From: Verrucomicrobia bacterium UBA3222
GTDB lineage: Bacteria > Verrucomicrobiota > Verrucomicrobiia > Opitutales > UBA9783
Length of the DNA: 14,561 bases
NCBI GenBank assembly: GCA_002363035.1
Contig: DEWA01000023.1
Coordinates: forward strand, 1-14,561
Reading direction: 5' to 3'
In this document: one piece after another, positions 6,796 through 14,487 of the stretch
How positions within the stretch are numbered: the stretch's first letter is position 1
Layout of the letters: every line of letters starts with the position of its first letter
Position numbers and translations under genes: made by a program
Notes under the pieces: model-generated
What the model saw: only the letters and a program-made list of their open reading frames with translations
What the model was told of the DNA's origin: nothing
Database searches by the model: none

Positions 6796-8973
6796 TTAAA
6801 ATTGGCACGCCAGCGTCAGACCCGCTCCGACAATGGAGGCAATCGTCATCAGCTTTAAGAGGATATTCAATGCCGGTCCGGATGTATCTTTGAACGGATC
6901 CCCGACGGTATCGCCGATCACCGCCGCTTTATGGGCTTCGGAACCTTTGCCGCCGAAATGACCTTCCTCAATGTACTTCTTGGCATTATCCCAGGCACCG
7001 CCGGCATTCGCCATGAAAATCGCCAACACGAAACCGCTTGCCAGCGTTCCCGCCAACATTCCGATAACCCCGGCAACGCCGAGACAGGCACCGACGACAA
7101 ACGGAAAGATAATGCACATCAATGCCGGGAGAATCATCTCTCTTTGCGCCGATTCGGTCGAAATCCGCACGCAACGCGAATAATCCGGCTTGGCTTCGCC
7201 CGTTAAAATGCCCTTAATTTCGCGAAACTGCCGACGCACCTCATCGACCATTTTCGACGCCGCACGCCCCACAGCATTCATGGTAATGCCGCAGAACACA
7301 AACGCCAGCATCGAACCGATGAACATGCCCATCAAAACCTTCGGATTGAGCAAATGAACTTCAAAAAAATGCATCAGCTGAACCAGCGAAACATCGCTTG
7401 TCTTCACCAATTCACCGTTAACGGTAATCACATCCTTCCCGATGCGCGTTAAGCCACACTTTAATTCCTGAACATAGGAAGCAATCAACGCCAGTGCCGT
7501 CAACGCGGCGGAACCGATGGCAAAACCCTTGCCGGTTGCCGCGGTCGTATTCCCGATGGCATCCAACGCGTCGGTGCGCTGACGCACTTCCTTCGGCAAT
7601 CCGCTCATTTCGGCATTACCGCCGGCATTGTCGGCAATCGGTCCGTAAGCGTCGGTCGCCAGCGTAATTCCCAGCGTCGACAGCATGCCGACCGCCGCCA
7701 ATCCGATGCCGTATAAACCTTCATTGAACGCAGACACTTGGAACTGCGACGCAAACCCGAACGCCAGCGACATGCCGATGACCACCGCAAACACGGGAAT
7801 CATCGTCGATGACATCCCGGCACCCAAGCCGCCGATGATGACCGGTCCGGCACCGCTCTCGGCTTTCTCTGAAATCAAACGCGTCGGTTTGTATTCGGCG
7901 GAGGTATAGTATTCACAGCCCTTCCCGATAACAATTCCCGTCACCAGCCCCGCTACCAAGGCACCCCAGATATGCGCGCCCAGCCCAAGCCATTGGAGCA
8001 AAAAGTAAGACAGCACCACCAAGCCGATTGCCGCCACATGAATGCCGTGATCGAGTGCCTTCAAAATCGCTTTCCCTGTTTCGACCGAACCGACTTTAAC
8101 ATTGAAAATACCGATCAGCGACAGAAAGATACCCAACGCGCCGATCAATGCCGGTGCCAAAACGGCGTTCCATTGCAAATCGGGTTGCCTAAAGAAGGCA
8201 ATCGCTCCCAACGAAGCCGCCGCAATAATCGAGCCGTAATAAGATTCGTATAAATCCGCTCCCATCCCCGCCACATCACCGACGTTATCGCCGACGTTAT
8301 CGGCAATGGTTGCCGGATTGCGCGGATCGTCCTCAGGAATGTTGGCCTCCACTTTGCCGACCAAATCCGCACCGACATCCGCCGCTTTCGTGAAAATTCC
8401 GCCGCCGACACGCGCCAAAAGAGCATTGACGGAAGCGCCGATGCCGAACGTCACCATAGTGGTCGTCAGCAACAGCACGCGTTCCGCTTCAGAAGCGGCA
8501 TACACACAGTTTTTAAGCACCAAAAACCAGAAAGAATAATCCAGCAACGCCAAACCGACCACCGTCAAACCCATCACGGCACCGCTGCGAAACGCCACCG
8601 TCAGCCCTTTATTGAGCGAATGCCGTGCCGCCTCGGCGGTACGCGCGGACGCCGACGTCGCGGTTTTCATCCCGAAAAATCCCGCAAGTCCTGAAAAAAA
8701 TCCGCTCGTCAGAAACGCAAACGGCACCCATTCGTTTTGCAATTTGAAGCCGTACGCCAAAATCGCCAAAAAAATTGCCAACCCGACGAACAACCGAAAC
8801 ACCACTTTATATTGCTGCTTTAAATACGCCATGGCACCTTCGCGCACGTACCCGGCGATGGAACGCATCGTTTCGTCGCCCTCGCTTTCGCGCAACATTT
8901 CTTTGTAAAAACGCGCCGCAAACCACAGCGCCGTAATTCCCGCAATCGGTGCCAGCCAAAACAGTCCGTTCAT
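6796..8973 (-). CDS. hppA: Membrane-bound pyrophosphatase, ion-pumping (K+-dependent type)
   Basis: Integral inner-membrane enzyme that hydrolyses pyrophosphate and pumps H+ and/or Na+. The 725 residues, with about 16 hydrophobic helices expected, are the usual length. The catalytic loop is seen at about 199-245: [22 protein letters not shown], then [22 protein letters not shown] second active-site segment, [16 protein letters not shown], is at 441-456. Near the C-terminus [17 protein letters not shown] is present. At 474-485 the sequence [12 protein letters not shown] has Ala478 and Gly481, the pair known to mark K+-dependent enzymes (K+-independent ones carry Lys and Thr). The gating glutamate is E243 in LYESYYGS, the position typical of Na+-pumping and related bacterial forms rather than the plant-type H+ pump. 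Transcribed alone on the minus strand. No clear Shine-Dalgarno sequence precedes the ATG. Confidence 0.96.
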   Translation of the reverse strand: MNGLFWLAPIAGITALWFAARFYKEMLRESEGDETMRSIAGYVREGAMAYLKQQYKVVFRLFVGLAIFLAILAYGFKLQNEWVPFAFLTSGFFSGLAGFFGMKTATSASARTAEAARHSLNKGLTVAFRSGAVMGLTVVGLALLDYSFWFLVLKNCVYAASEAERVLLLTTTMVTFGIGASVNALLARVGGGIFTKAADVGADLVGKVEANIPEDDPRNPATIADNVGDNVGDVAGMGADLYESYYGSIIAAASLGAIAFFRQPDLQWNAVLAPALIGALGIFLSLIGIFNVKVGSVETGKAILKALDHGIHVAAIGLVVLSYFLLQWLGLGAHIWGALVAGLVTGIVIGKGCEYYTSAEYKPTRLISEKAESGAGPVIIGGLGAGMSSTMIPVFAVVIGMSLAFGFASQFQVSAFNEGLYGIGLAAVGMLSTLGITLATDAYGPIADNAGGNAEMSGLPKEVRQRTDALDAIGNTTAATGKGFAIGSAALTALALIASYVQELKCGLTRIGKDVITVNGELVKTSDVSLVQLMHFFEVHLLNPKVLMGMFIGSMLAFVFCGITMNAVGRAASKMVDEVRRQFREIKGILTGEAKPDYSRCVRISTESAQREMILPALMCIIFPFVVGACLGVAGVIGMLAGTLASGFVLAIFMANAGGAWDNAKKYIEEGHFGGKGSEAHKAAVIGDTVGDPFKDTSGPALNILLKLMTIASIVGAGLTLACQF

Positions 8974-9008
8974 ATGTTTTTTTGCGTCGAGCCCGCAAGC
9001 TCACCCCC

Positions 9009-9038
9009 ATTGTGAACGGAAAGATTTTAAAAGATCAA
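9009..9038 (-). promoter_or_regulatory. Possible hppA promoter
   Basis: On the minus strand TTGATC (9038-9033) and CACAAT (9014-9009) are 18 bases apart, each matching sigma-70 consensus at four positions. The predicted start near 9002 would leave a leader of about 30 nt before hppA. Weak, listed for its position. Confidence 0.3.
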
Positions 9039-9142
9039 GCGGTTTTTTGAAAAAAATGCCGTTTTGAAATTTTCATCGACAGAGACAACCTTGTTTTTTC
9101 GCTTGATTTTTACAAATACACGTTCAAAATGGTTCTGTTTAA

Positions 9143-9218
<76 letters not shown>

Positions 9219-9219
9219 G

Positions 9220-9294
9220 GCCGGCTTAGCTCAGTGGCAGAGCACCCGCCTTGTAAGCGGACGGTCGTCAGTTCAAGTCTGACAGCCGGCTCCA
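9220..9294 (+). tRNA. tRNA-Thr (anticodon TGT)
   Basis: A 75-nt cloverleaf with acceptor GCCGGCT/AGCCGGC, discriminator T and encoded CCA. The anticodon loop CTTGTAA gives TGT for codon ACA. The anticodon stem CCCGC/GCGGA has a C-A mismatch at its outer end. The T arm is GTCAG TTCAAGT CTGAC. Second gene of the Lys-Thr pair. Confidence 0.95.
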
Positions 9295-9428
9295 GGGGGG
9301 GATGGTTGCGATTATGAAGGTTTGCCGTTCCGTCGAAAAGTTTAAAAGCAGCGTTGTTGTTCGGTCTAAATAAACCTGCTTACTCTTTCGGATTTTATCT
9401 TTCTTCGCCGACGCGCGACAGGGGAGCG

Positions 9429-9452
9429 GATACAAAAGGAGATACAAAAGGA
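9429..9452 (+). repeat. Tandem 12-base repeat carrying the ribosome binding site
   Basis: GATACAAAAGGA occurs twice back to back and ends 2 bases before ATG 9455. Each copy contains AAAGGA; the junction of the copies creates AAAGGAGA, a strong Shine-Dalgarno match about 12 bases from the start. Confidence 0.7.
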
Positions 9453-9454
9453 AA

Positions 9455-10492
9455 ATGTTTCATATTTCGCCCGTTCCAAGAAATATGAGTGTCTATATTG
9501 TGAAAAAAAGACTTGCATACGAAAATATTTTAGCTTTTCACTGGATGCGTATGGGAAAGCTGAAAAATAGTCTTCTAAAAACAATGTTTCATGTAGCATG
9601 TGCATCCGTCGGATGTTTCCCTTTTCAACTTCATTCAGAGTTTTATCCGGTTGCCGACATTCTTGACACATGGCTTCATCCCACTACGGGGCTTCATCTT
9701 GATTACAGCGCAATTTATGGAGGATTGCGGGATAAATTTGTAACTTCGGGTGCCCCGTTGATGCAGTGTGTGTCGTTACAGGAACGGGAACGTCGTGAAT
9801 GGGAGCGGAAGTACGATAAGTGGTGCCTGTTGAGTAGCGAAAGATTGAAAAAAATATATAGGCTTATGGACGAACAAAAACAGAAACTTGCGAACCGCGA
9901 GAACGAGGGTCTTCCAGGTTACAAGTTTAAAATGTTTTTGCTCAAAAACGGATCGAGCAACATTCGATCCCTTATTGCACAGCACCCGTTCGCCATTAAC
10001 GTCTTTTCCAGACACATACAGGCGTGCTGTGAGACAACAGGCGAACTGAATATGAATGCAAAGACACGAGAAAATTTAACAACGTGTATGTACGTCATAT
10101 CGAGTGAGCGTTTTTTGCGTAAAATTCTTGGCAATGCTGTCGTCGATAAGTTTGCGGACGGTTTCGATTCAGTTATGGAAGATGTAAAAGCAAACGGAGA
10201 ACGCTTACAGAGAGGCATCGATATCCATCATGAAATTTTTCTCACAACCGACAGTGGAAAGAAACTTAATCCAACGGTGATCGTGAAATCATACTTTAGA
10301 GATTTTAGCCCCATCGATGCCCAACGAGCAACCTTCTACTATAATCTCACGCTCCAATTTACGATCAATATAGAAAGTAATGTGCTCGAAAAAATCGAAC
10401 TCTTCGAGTATGACAACGGGAAGTTTTCGCATTTCCATCCTAAGAACGGCGTATGCTTGTACAAAAATGTTACAGTGAAGTCCGGAAAGTGA
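9455..10492 (+). CDS. Hypothetical protein, possibly exported (345 aa)
   Basis: I recognise no family. The start at 9455 follows a duplicated AAAGGA sequence. Internal ATGs at 9545 and 9551 would instead begin MGKLKNSLLKTMFHVACASVGC, which resembles a basic N-terminus, a modest hydrophobic segment and a lipobox-like cysteine (residue 54 of the long form), so export as a lipoprotein is possible but weakly supported. Residues about 107-150 are highly charged and likely coiled coil (LQERERREWERKYDKW, ERLKKIYRLMDEQKQKL). The C-terminal third (about 270-345) looks beta-rich, with alternating patterns such as FYYNLTLQFTINIES. It has no nuclease, kinase or transposase motif I can see. It is less GC-rich than flanking core genes and stands alone between tRNA-Lys/Thr and tRNA-Leu, a usual position for acquired genes. 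Confidence 0.7.
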   Translation: MFHISPVPRNMSVYIVKKRLAYENILAFHWMRMGKLKNSLLKTMFHVACASVGCFPFQLHSEFYPVADILDTWLHPTTGLHLDYSAIYGGLRDKFVTSGAPLMQCVSLQERERREWERKYDKWCLLSSERLKKIYRLMDEQKQKLANRENEGLPGYKFKMFLLKNGSSNIRSLIAQHPFAINVFSRHIQACCETTGELNMNAKTRENLTTCMYVISSERFLRKILGNAVVDKFADGFDSVMEDVKANGERLQRGIDIHHEIFLTTDSGKKLNPTVIVKSYFRDFSPIDAQRATFYYNLTLQFTINIESNVLEKIELFEYDNGKFSHFHPKNGVCLYKNVTVKSGK

Positions 10493-10573
10493 TTGTGCGG
10501 GCAGTTCTCGATGTTCGAGTCCCATCAGCGTTGATTTACGGTCGCATGGGTATTTTGGGAAAAAATACAATTT

Positions 10574-10603
10574 TTGAATTGCATAAAACACACATCCTAT
10601 GAT
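10574..10603 (+). promoter_or_regulatory. Promoter of tRNA-Leu
   Basis: TTGAAT (10574-10579) and TATGAT (10598-10603) are spaced by 18 bases and match sigma-70 consensus at five positions each. The predicted start near 10610 is about 9 bases before the mature tRNA 5' end. Confidence 0.6.
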
Positions 10604-10618
10604 AGATTCCGGATGAGT

Positions 10619-10703
10619 GCTCAGGTGGTGGAATTGGTAGACACGCATGTTTGAGGTGCATGTGCCGCAAGGCTTACGGGTTCGAGTCCCGTCTTGAGCA
10701 CCA
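10619..10703 (+). tRNA. tRNA-Leu (anticodon GAG)
   Basis: An 85-nt class II tRNA. The acceptor GCTCAGG pairs with CTTGAGC (one G-U), with discriminator A and encoded CCA at 10701-10703. The anticodon stem CATGT/GCATG encloses TTGAGGT, giving GAG for codon CTC. The variable arm is TGCCGCAAGGCTT and the T arm is ACGGG TTCGAGT CCCGT. Confidence 0.97.
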
Positions 10704-10835
10704 GAGTCGGTTTTTAAGGATGATAATGGGTAAATGCGGGTGTTTTTTCGATTAACGGTAAATCTTTATTATCGTTCCAAGGCCGCCGATTAAAGAGGGA
10801 ACTTTCGCGTTTATTCCGATTTTTACGTCTGTCTT

Positions 10836-12098
10836 ATGTTGGATATTCATTTTTTTCGGGAACACTTTGACGAAGTAAAAGCAAAATTGGCAACCAAGCA
10901 CTTTGCGTGTGATTGCGATGCCGTTCGGGCTTCGGACGCCAAACGTCTGGAAGCACTGAAAGCGTTTGAGGCGGCGCGGGCGCGACAACAAGCCGAAAGC
11001 AAAGCGCTCGCATCTTTGGATAAAACGTCGGAGGCGTTTAAAGAAACCGTTCGGAATTTGAAAGTTCTTTCGGACGAAACCAAACGCCTGGAAGCTTCCT
11101 TTAAGGCGGCAGAGGCGGAATTTCAGGCGTTGTGGCTGACGGTTCCGAACATCCCCGATGCGTCGGTGCCGATCGGAAAAACGTCGCAGGGAAATAAAGA
11201 GCTTTATCAACGGCATCCGCAAAACGAGGATTTTTCGCACGCCTGCCCGCATTACGAACTGCCGAATTTCGAGCACGGATTGGATTTTGCGCGCGGGAAC
11301 AAGGTAACAGGCGCCGGTTTTCCGTTTTATGTCGGTTCCGTGGCACGTTTGGTGCGTGCACTGATTGCGTTTTTCCTCCAATCGGCACGCGAAAACGGCT
11401 ATACGGAGCTGTTGCCGCCGCTGTTGGTCAATGCGGCGAGCGCGACGGCGACAGGGCAGTTGCCGGACAAAGAGGGTCAGATGTACGGCACCGGCGACGG
11501 TTTTTATTGCATCCCGACGGCGGAGGTGCCGGTGACGAATTTCTTCCGCGACGAAATTTTCGAAGAACGCGATTTGCCGAAAAAATACTGCGCTTACTCG
11601 GCGTGTTTTCGACGCGAAGCCGGCAGTTGGGGCAAGGATGTCCGCGGTCTCAATCGCCTGCATCAGTTTGATAAGGTCGAGTTGGTGCAATGGGTGCGGC
11701 CGGAGAAAAGTTTCGAAGCTCTGGAAGCGTTGCGCAAGGACGCGGAGGGTTTGTTGCAGGCGCTGGAATTGCCCTATCGCGTTTTGGAAATTTGCACCGG
11801 CGACCTGGGTTTCCCGCACGCCAAACAATACGATTTGGAGGTATGGGCGGCAGGGCAGCAACGCTGGCTGGAGGTGTCCAGTTGCAGTTGTTTCACGGAT
11901 TTTCAGGCACGTCGCGCCAACATTCGTTATCGAACCGCCGAAGGAACTTTGAAATTTGTTCACACGCTTAACGGCTCGGGGCTGGCGGTTCCGCGCGTTC
12001 TGGCGGCGCTTTTGGAAAACAATCATCTCGGCGACGGTCGCATTCGCGTGCCGTCGGTGTTGAAGAGTTGGCTTTTGGAAGAAGTAATTCAATTATAA
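10836..12098 (+). CDS. serS: Seryl-tRNA synthetase
   Basis: Cytoplasmic class II aminoacyl-tRNA synthetase that charges tRNA-Ser, one of which is encoded at 5400-5489. At 420 residues it is of normal length. Residues about 1-105 form the long antiparallel coiled-coil arm that grips the tRNA variable arm (MLDIHFFREHFDEVKAKLA, then charged heptads). The catalytic core follows: TGQLPDKEGQMY (206-217), PTAEVPVTN (227-235), motif 2 ACFRREAGSWGKDVRGLNRLHQFDKVE (256-282), EVSSCSCFTDFQARR (346-360) and motif 3 NGSGLAVPRVLAALLEN (379-395). The cysteine at 352 replaces the more usual Asn in SSCSN. The ATG at 10836 gives the canonical MLDI start, though no Shine-Dalgarno sequence is seen. A 446-residue open frame on the opposite strand is a shadow of this gene. 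Confidence 0.97.
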   Translation: MLDIHFFREHFDEVKAKLATKHFACDCDAVRASDAKRLEALKAFEAARARQQAESKALASLDKTSEAFKETVRNLKVLSDETKRLEASFKAAEAEFQALWLTVPNIPDASVPIGKTSQGNKELYQRHPQNEDFSHACPHYELPNFEHGLDFARGNKVTGAGFPFYVGSVARLVRALIAFFLQSARENGYTELLPPLLVNAASATATGQLPDKEGQMYGTGDGFYCIPTAEVPVTNFFRDEIFEERDLPKKYCAYSACFRREAGSWGKDVRGLNRLHQFDKVELVQWVRPEKSFEALEALRKDAEGLLQALELPYRVLEICTGDLGFPHAKQYDLEVWAAGQQRWLEVSSCSCFTDFQARRANIRYRTAEGTLKFVHTLNGSGLAVPRVLAALLENNHLGDGRIRVPSVLKSWLLEEVIQL

Positions 12099-12153
12099 AA
12101 AAAGCCTTGACAGGATTTTCAGACAGTTTTTCCCTGAAGACAAAGGTGTAAGC

Positions 12154-13011
12154 ATGGAAGTTCTTAAGAAGTTTTCTGTTTTTTACGGTATCGGCTGTTT
12201 TGCGACGTCGCTTTTCGGAGCACCGGCGGAGAAGCAAACGTCAGATAGCACAGCTTCTGTCGCCAAGGAAACGGCGTCGAAGAAAGAAACCGTTGCCGAT
12301 AGTAAGGTATATTTTAAGGTTTTGGGTTGGATGAATACCATGCAAAGCGGCATTCGGAGTCTCGATTTGAGTGCCGATGAACAGTCGGTCTACATGGAGG
12401 GCGCGCGTTTGGCGTTGGAAGGGAAAGAGGCGCCGACGAAACTGGGCGATATCATGGAGCCGATGCAGAAATTTTTGAAAGATCGTTCGGCGGAAAGCGA
12501 GAAAAAGCGAATGGCGGAGGTAAAAGTGATTGCGGCGGAAAATCGCAAAAAGGGCGAGGAGTTCATCAAAAAAACCATGGAAGCGAACAAGAATTTAAAG
12601 AAGTCGGCTTCTGGATTGGTTTATGAAATTACAAAAGCGGGTAGCGGCGCGAAGGCGAACGAGGAAGATTCGGTCGAAATTTATTACAAAGGAAGTCTGA
12701 TTGACGGAAAGGTTTTTGATGAATCAAAGGAGAAGACGGTAACGTTCCCGCTTAACGGCGTCATTCCCGGCATTAAGGAAGGATTGCAATTGTTGAGTGA
12801 AGGCGGGAAAGCGACGTTGTACATTCCCGACAATTTGGGGTACGGCGAATATGATATTCCCGGAATTCCGGCAGGTTCGACGTTGGTGTTTGACGTGGAA
12901 GTCGTAAAGGTCGTGAAGCCGATGAAGTCGGCAGGTGCGGACAAAGAGGCTTCAAAGCCTGCGCCGACGGATAAAGGAGCTTCCAATAATCCTGCTGCTT
13001 CTGCAAAGTAG
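12154..13011 (+). CDS. Secreted FKBP-type peptidyl-prolyl cis-trans isomerase
   Basis: A 285-residue FkpA/Mip-like isomerase that would speed proline isomerisation of envelope proteins in the periplasm. Residues 1-23 (VLKKFSVFYGIGCFATSLFGA) form a signal peptide with likely cleavage after FGA. A Thr/Ser/Lys linker precedes a helical N-terminal dimerisation region (about 52-150; FKBP_N-like, with SADEQSVYMEGARLALEGK). The FKBP domain spans about 154-254, with typical residues YYKG (177-180), VFDES (187-191), GVIPGIKEGL (202-211), LGYGE (228-232) and a final FDVEVVKV. The C-terminus is a Lys/Ala/Pro-rich tail of about 30 residues. AAAGGTG lies 7 bases before the ATG, a good ribosome binding site. 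A TTGACA at 12107 is a candidate -35 box, but no matching -10 box is evident. The gene ends at a strong terminator. Confidence 0.93.
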   Translation: MEVLKKFSVFYGIGCFATSLFGAPAEKQTSDSTASVAKETASKKETVADSKVYFKVLGWMNTMQSGIRSLDLSADEQSVYMEGARLALEGKEAPTKLGDIMEPMQKFLKDRSAESEKKRMAEVKVIAAENRKKGEEFIKKTMEANKNLKKSASGLVYEITKAGSGAKANEEDSVEIYYKGSLIDGKVFDESKEKTVTFPLNGVIPGIKEGLQLLSEGGKATLYIPDNLGYGEYDIPGIPAGSTLVFDVEVVKVVKPMKSAGADKEASKPAPTDKGASNNPAASAK

Positions 13012-13108
13012 ATATCGGTTGGAGTCTGCCCCTGGTAAGAGAGTGGCGATAAACGAAACCTTTCGATCCTATATAAAAATAGCACAAGTTATTTTAAAGA
13101 AGTAAAGG

Positions 13109-13151
13109 CGTCGAAGCATTTAGAGGGTGCTTCGGCGTTTTTCTTTTTTTT
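13109..13151 (+). terminator. Intrinsic terminator after the FKBP gene
   Basis: A 10-bp stem (CGTCGAAGCA, 13109-13118, with TGCTTCGGCG, 13128-13137; one G-U) has a 9-nt loop and is followed directly by a T-rich tract of 14 bases (13138-13151). It lies about 100 bases after the stop codon and separates the FKBP transcript from the ncRNA gene. The rest of 13012-13299 holds T-runs and no gene. Confidence 0.88.
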
Positions 13152-13299
13152 AGATGTTTCGTCTCATTAAACCAAAAACTCGGACGATAACAGGTCGGCT
13201 TGTTTTTCCCTTCGTCGTTTTTTTTCGGCAAAGCAGGCTTTTTTTAGGAAGGATGATCGCTTCGGACAGGAATGGCGTTGTTTGAACAGTGCTTTTGAG

Positions 13300-13329
13300 T
13301 TGCCGTAACGAACAGCCTTTGTGTATAAT
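13300..13329 (+). promoter_or_regulatory. Promoter of the structured RNA
   Basis: A perfect TATAAT (13324-13329) with TTGCCG (13300-13305) 18 bases upstream. The expected start, 7 bases after the -10 box, is G13336, exactly the first paired base of the RNA described next. Confidence 0.65.
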
Positions 13330-13335
13330 CAAATT

Positions 13336-13512
13336 GGGTGTGAAGCGGACGGATCTTATCGATCATAAAATTATCCTAACAAACGAAGATGAAGGGATTT
13401 CGGGAGCAAGGTGTTCTTGTTAAGCCCGCACGACGGGACAATAAGCGTCTTGCCATGTTAACCCACCTATTATGCACGAGGCATAATTTTTCATCGGACG
13501 TCCGCCACACCC
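13336..13512 (+). ncRNA. Structured non-coding RNA, 6S-like (candidate ssrS)
   Basis: About 177 nt folding back on itself. The ends pair as GGGTGTG (13336-13342) with CACACCC (13506-13512) and GCGGACG (13345-13351) with CGTCCGC (13499-13505), with only an AA bulge. A second stem pairs CGAT (13360-13363) with ATCG (13493-13496) and AAAATTAT (13367-13374) with ATAATTTT (13483-13490). Then comes a large bubble: about 34 nt on the 5' side and about 14 nt on the 3' side. The 3' side can form its own hairpin ATTATGC-ACGAG-GCATAAT in competition with the second stem. An apical arm (AGGTG 13409-13413 with CACCT 13464-13468) contains CCCG/CGGG and TTGT/ACAA helices. Size, closed ends, central bubble and alternative hairpin match 6S RNA, which binds sigma-70 RNA polymerase holoenzyme. 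No primary-sequence match was recalled, so another RNA class remains possible. Confidence 0.62.
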
Positions 13513-13591
13513 CGCTTCGTCGGGGCGAGTCGGAAATAATCGTCGGCGCTGTGGATTGTTCGCGTGTCCCGTCGAAACGCACAAGCAGTTT

Positions 13592-13836
13592 TTGATGCGT
13601 TTGAAAGACCTAACAGGCTTAAAAGGTGTGTTTCAGGACTTATTTTAAGGCTTACAATATAACCCGCAGGCTGTTTTGTTTGAGTGCGCCGAAGATACTC
13701 AGGATGAATATATCCATGCAATCTTACAACATCAAAGCGAAGGGGTGTCGGAAGAGTATTCGTCTCGGTTTTCTTATTCCGAAGAAAAAAACAAAAAGCG
13801 GGCTCAGTCCTTTGCTTTATTTTATATCCGTGCATA
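13592..13836 (+). pseudogene. Decayed reading frame of unknown family
   Basis: From ATG 13592 a frame reads MRLKDLTGLKGVFQDLF, meets TAA at 13646, then continues in the same frame as GLQYNPQAVLFECAEDTQ, DEYIHAILQHQSEGVSEEY and, after a charged stretch, AQSFALFYIRAYYCSSEGR. The composition is protein-like on both sides of the stop (acidic, amphipathic, few rare residues), suggesting one former gene broken by a nonsense codon. Coding character cannot be followed past about 13836, where the oppositely oriented metallopeptidase-like frame ends. I do not recognise the family. Chance openness cannot be excluded. Confidence 0.35.
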
Positions 13837-14487
13837 CTATTGTTCTTCCGAAGGTCGGAAATTATTATACAAGGTTCCGAGGTTGTTGGCTTCTTTCTCG
13901 TTTTCTGCATCAAACAAATTTACAATTCCATTAAAAGAAACTCCATGCAACTTACATAAAAATTTCAGAACTTCAGCATCAGGCTTGGATTTAGCGGCTT
14001 TTTGAATGATTTTTTCAAAATCATTCCTATCGCTAGAACCGTATCCTTCTTTCTGTTTTTCCCTATATTCACTGTAGACACCGCCGCAGTAAGCATGCCC
14101 ATAGCGAACACATTTTTGTTCGCAAATATCCGACAAGGCACACACATAAATCGTATTTTGATTGAAATAAACACCCAATATATTCGAAATCTCAGCGGGG
14201 TCGTTCCAACGTGACGCCAACTGCCAATACATGAACAAATCATTTTTGATTAAAGTTGTCGGCACATCGCCGTCCGATTTTTCGAACTTCCTAAATAAAC
14301 TTCGTAACGTTTCCAAAACGGAAAACGCTTTATCGTCATTTTCAAACGGGGCTTCCAACAACAACATCTTTTTGGCAAAAATATTTTGATAATCTTTGAA
14401 AATTTGACGCAAGCCGAGATGAAACTGCAAATAATGTCCGATTTCGTGTGATAAAAACCTGCGGTCGCGCTCGTCAGAAAAATTCAA
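13837..14487 (-). CDS. HExxH metallopeptidase-like protein, possibly a broken gene
   Basis: A 216-residue minus-strand frame ending in TAG at 13837. Near its start, SHEIGHYLQFH (residues 13-23) contains HExxH (H14, E15, H18), the zinc-binding motif of gluzincin metallopeptidases. An acidic third ligand could be E99 in WNDPAEISNIL. A cysteine cluster follows (residues 116, 122, 126, 134), perhaps structural or metal-binding. The only start in the frame is TTG 14487, but protein-like sequence continues upstream (GRRAQYLHNVNRIEL) to an in-frame TGA at 14536-14538 and beyond it (PSEYRLE) to the window edge. The gene may therefore be interrupted by a nonsense codon and begin outside. Target, export route and family are unknown; secreted effector-type zinc proteases are one possibility. 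Confidence 0.55.
   Translation of the reverse strand: MNFSDERDRRFLSHEIGHYLQFHLGLRQIFKDYQNIFAKKMLLLEAPFENDDKAFSVLETLRSLFRKFEKSDGDVPTTLIKNDLFMYWQLASRWNDPAEISNILGVYFNQNTIYVCALSDICEQKCVRYGHAYCGGVYSEYREKQKEGYGSSDRNDFEKIIQKAAKSKPDAEVLKFLCKLHGVSFNGIVNLFDAENEKEANNLGTLYNNFRPSEEQ

Noticed and set aside
10752..12092. Open frame of 446 codons on the minus strand
   Set aside because: It is antisense to serS, is full of Arg, Gln, Phe and His in an unnatural pattern and has no motif; a shadow of serS codon use.
13501..13530. Hairpin CCCCG-CTTCGT-CGGGG as terminator of the structured RNA
   Set aside because: No T-run follows it; the RNA 3' end may instead be processed or be defined by the end stem.
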